Origin: Cymbidium sinense
Taxonomy: Eukaryota; Streptophyta; Magnoliopsida; Asparagales; Orchidaceae
Direction: 5' to 3'
NCBI GenBank assembly: GCA_021442155.1
Contig: CM038222.1
Location: 17,267,908 to 17,331,907 of the forward strand
Length of the DNA stretch: 64,000 bases
The notes beneath the pieces are model-generated. The model made no database searches. It saw nothing but the letters and a program-made list of their open reading frames with translations, and was not told the origin of the DNA. The translations under genes were made by a program, and so were the position numbers. This document shows, piece by piece, positions 61,562-64,000 of the stretch. Each line of letters opens with the position of its first letter. Position 1 is the stretch's first letter.

Positions 61562-62030
61562 ATGAATAGGCAGAACCTTGATAGCTAGAACATCATCATC
61601 AACTAGGCTCAGTCTAAATCTTGCGGTGGAGGCGATGGTCGAGGAAGCAATTATCGAAGTGGTGGTGGAGAATCTAGATGTGCTGGTGGATATGGAGGTG
61701 GTGGTTATGGAGGTGGGAGGAGCGATGGCGGTTACACAACATTGTGGTGTCGAAGGGAGAGATCGGGGATATGAGGGTAGATCTCACTACTCGAGAGGTG
61801 GGGTTGGTTCTAATGGGAATTAGTGAAATTGAAGAATGGTCGATCCGATCTGCTGCTTATGAAACTATATCTTTACAGTAGAGATGGTTCTACTTATCTA
61901 GGTATTTTGATTTGCTCTATTGGTGCTCATTTTATATCTATGTCATCGCTCGTCTCTTAGAAAACTTGGGGTGCTACTTGGTTGATGAAATCGAAAAGAA
62001 GAAATGTTGAATCTGAATTTGTTCTCTATT
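61562..62030 (+). pseudogene. Glycine-rich RNA-binding protein last-exon pseudogene, copy 1
   Basis: The plus-strand reading starts within the end of an RNA-recognition motif (MNRQNLDS-stop-NIIIN-stop-AQSKS, matching the usual MNGxxLDGRNIxVNEAQSR). It runs into Gly-rich sequence (YRSGGGESRCAGGYGGGGYGGG). A frame change near 61,745 leads to RDRGYEGRSHYSRGGVGSNGN and a stop at 61,823. The rest, to about 62,030, looks like the 3' untranslated region and ends at CTCTATT followed by eight A. The upstream RRM is absent. Plant GRP7-like genes have an intron in the RRM, so this could be exon 2 or a 5'-truncated retrocopy. It is embedded in telomere-type repeats. Confidence 0.85.
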
Positions 62031-62880
62031 AAAAAAAACCTTAAACCCTAAACTAAAACCTAAAACCTAAACCCTAAACCCTAAACCATAAACCCTAAAC
62101 CCTAAACACTAAACCCCAAACCCTAAACCCTAAATCATAAACTAACCCTAAATAGTTAAAAACCTAAACCTAAACTAAATAAAACCTAAAAATAAAATAA
62201 ATAAAAAAACCTAAAGTAAAATAAAATAAAATAAATAAAATAAAATAAAAACATAAACTAAAACCTAAACCTAAACCTAAACCTTAACCTAAACATAAAA
62301 AGAAAATAAAATATAAAATAAAACAAAACTAAAATAAAATAAATAAAAACCTAAATTAAACTAAAAAAATAAAAACATAAATAAAATAAAAATTAAACCT
62401 CAAATAAAAATAAAACTAAGATAAAATAAAATAAAAACTAAATAAAAACCTAAACCTAAAAAATAAACATAAAAATAAATAAAAAATAAAGCTTAAACCC
62501 TAAAAAAACCTAAACCTAAAATGAAAATAAAATAAAATAAACCAAAACCTGAACTAAAATAATCTAAGCTAAAATAAATAAAACCTAAATCTAAAATAAA
62601 TTAAACCTAAACCTAATCTAAATAAAATAAAATAAAATAAACTAAAAATAAATGTAAACCTAAACTAAAAAATAAAACCTAAAAAACAAACATAAAATAA
62701 AAACTTGAAACCTTAACCTAGAAAAATAAAATAAAATCCCAAACCAAAAACTAAAAATAAAAAATAAAACGTAAACCTAAAAAATAAAATAAAAATAAAA
62801 CTAAACTAAAAAATAAACCTAAACCTAAACCTAAATAATAAATAAAAATAAAAAAGCTAAACTAAAATAAATAAACCTAA
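62031..62880. repeat. Telomere-type and AAATAAA repeat field, part 2
   Basis: CCCTAAA units at 62,040-62,150 grade into ATAAAATAAA / ACCTAAA low complexity up to 62,880. Nothing coding is visible. Confidence 0.9.
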
Positions 62881-63148
62881 ACCCTAAACCGTAAATCCTA
62901 AACCCTAAACCCTAAATCCTAAAACCTAAACCCTAAACCTTAAACCCTAAAACTAACCCTAAACCCCAAACCCTAAACCCTAAACCCTAAACCCTAAAAC
63001 CATAAACACTAAACACTAAACTCTAAACCCTAAAGCCCTAGACATTAAACCAAAAACCCTAAAACCTACATGCCTAAACCTTAAACCCCAAACTCTAAAC
63101 CCTAAACTCTAAACCCTAAACTAACCCTAAACTAACCCTAAACCCTAA
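62881..63148. repeat. Interstitial telomere-type repeats, block 2
   Basis: Degenerate CCCTAAA units with a cleaner run near 62,965-63,000. It is directly upstream of GRP copy 2, as block 1 is of copy 1. Confidence 0.95.
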
Positions 63149-63628
63149 GAATGGGTTGAACCTTGACTACAGAAACATCACCATCAACTTGGCTTAGCCT
63201 AGATCTAGTGGTGGAAGCCAAGACGGAGGTGGCAATTATCATAGTGGTGGTGGGGGATCTAGAGGTTCTAGTGGATATGGAGGTGGTGGTCAGAGCATTA
63301 GTGGTTGTGGAGGTGGGAGGAGTGATGAACGTTACATCCGTGGTTGTGGCGGAGGGAGAAATCAAGGAAATGATTGAGAATCTCACTACTCGATAGGCAG
63401 GGCTGGTCTAGATGGGAGCTGGAGAAACTAAAGAACAGTCGATCTAATATGCTGCTTATGGAAGTGTCTCTATAGTATAGATGGTTGTACTTATCTATAG
63501 TTTTTGATTTGCTCTATTGGTGCTTATTTTTTATCTATGTCATTGCTTGTGTCTTAAAAAACTTAGGGTATTACTTGGTTGACGAAATCGAAATAAGAAA
63601 TGTTGAATCTGAATTTGTTCTCTATTAA
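63149..63628 (+). pseudogene. Glycine-rich RNA-binding protein last-exon pseudogene, copy 2
   Basis: Better preserved than copy 1. The plus strand reads NGLNLDYRNITINLA, a stop, PRSSGGSQDGGGNYHSGGGG, SRGSSGYGGGG, then GGGRNQGND, a stop, and ESHYSIGRAGLDGSWRN with the natural stop at 63,429-63,431, almost all in one frame. The 3' untranslated part continues to CTCTATTAAATAAAA at about 63,628. It is homologous to copy 1 over its whole length, including the untranslated part, with about 1.59 kb between starts. Antisense frames here are Thr-rich by-products. The source gene would bind RNA through its RRM and Gly-rich tail. Confidence 0.88.
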
Positions 63629-64000
63629 ATAAAACCTTAAACCCTAAACCCTAAACTAAAACTTAAACCCTAAACCTAAAATCTAAAACCTAAACCATAA
63701 ACCCTAAACCCTAAACCCTAAACCCTAAACCCTAAACTCTAAAAATCCTAAACCCTAAATCCTAAACCCTAAACCCTAAACCATAAACCCTAAAACCTAA
63801 AACCCTAAACCCTAAACCCTAAACACTAAAACCATAAAATCATAAAACCTAAAACCTATAACCCTGAAATGTAAACCCCAAAATGCAAACACTAAACCTT
63901 AAACCCTAAGCTAACTCTAAACCTTAAACCATAAACTAACTCTAAACCCTAAACCCTAAACTAACCATAAACCATAACCCTAAATCCTAAACCCTAGACC
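63629..64000. repeat. Interstitial telomere-type repeats, block 3 (runs off the window)
   Basis: Mostly CCCTAAA with variants; the longest clean run is near 63,693-63,733 (about five units). It continues to the end of the window. Confidence 0.95.

Noticed and set aside
63138..63386. Thr/Ser-rich minus-strand frame
   Set aside because: Antisense of the glycine-rich pseudogene.
60880..64000. A true chromosome terminus
   Set aside because: Repeats are degenerate, interrupted by pseudogenes and in the wrong orientation for a right-hand end.

Overview
The window looks like nuclear heterochromatin of a flowering plant. It is AT-rich and has no intact host gene. It carries Ty3/gypsy (Metaviridae) polyprotein remains with two RNase H domains, which is the Tat/Ogre hallmark, a plant RTE-type LINE, degenerate plant-type telomere repeats (CCCTAAA), and two broken copies of a glycine-rich RNA-binding protein exon. 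I cannot name the species. Every protein-coding trace is interrupted by stops or frameshifts.

Layout. 1-6,888 is most of a giant LTR (subfamily A, transcribed on the minus strand), joined to a plus-strand gag-pol fragment (6,889-7,915) that runs into a 100-N scaffold gap (7,916-8,015). 8,016 to about 11,698 is an LTR fragment of subfamily B in the opposite orientation. About 11,702-17,031 is an LTR of a third type (C). 17,032-33,332 is the 16 kb internal region of element E1, read on the minus strand. In transcription order it holds a leader with a primer-binding-site candidate, an array of about 24 covarying hairpins, gag, zinc-knuckle region, protease, RT, RNase H and a second RNase H, then a non-coding 3' region with a 20-copy 167-bp tandem array. 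33,333-40,908 is a complete 7.6 kb LTR (B). 40,909-45,430 is a partial internal region of a second element, E2 (gag plus a second hairpin array). 45,431-53,303 is its 7.9 kb LTR (A). 53,304 to about 60,880 is another subfamily A LTR fragment, split at 55,296-58,438 by a full-length RTE LINE with 20-bp target-site duplications. About 60,880-64,000 is a telomere-like and AAATAAA-type degenerate repeat field containing the two glycine-rich-protein pseudogenes.

How the parts relate. Almost everything is one retrotransposon family nested in and recombined with itself. The LTRs carry dense TTGACC (W-box-like) motifs in the part that would be U3. The hairpin arrays lie between primer-binding site and gag, where retroelement packaging and dimerization signals usually lie. 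The 167-bp array sits in the 3' untranslated region, where Ogre elements are known to spawn satellites. The most unusual signal is the hairpin array: the loop is nearly constant while the stems change with compensating substitutions, and it is present in both elements.
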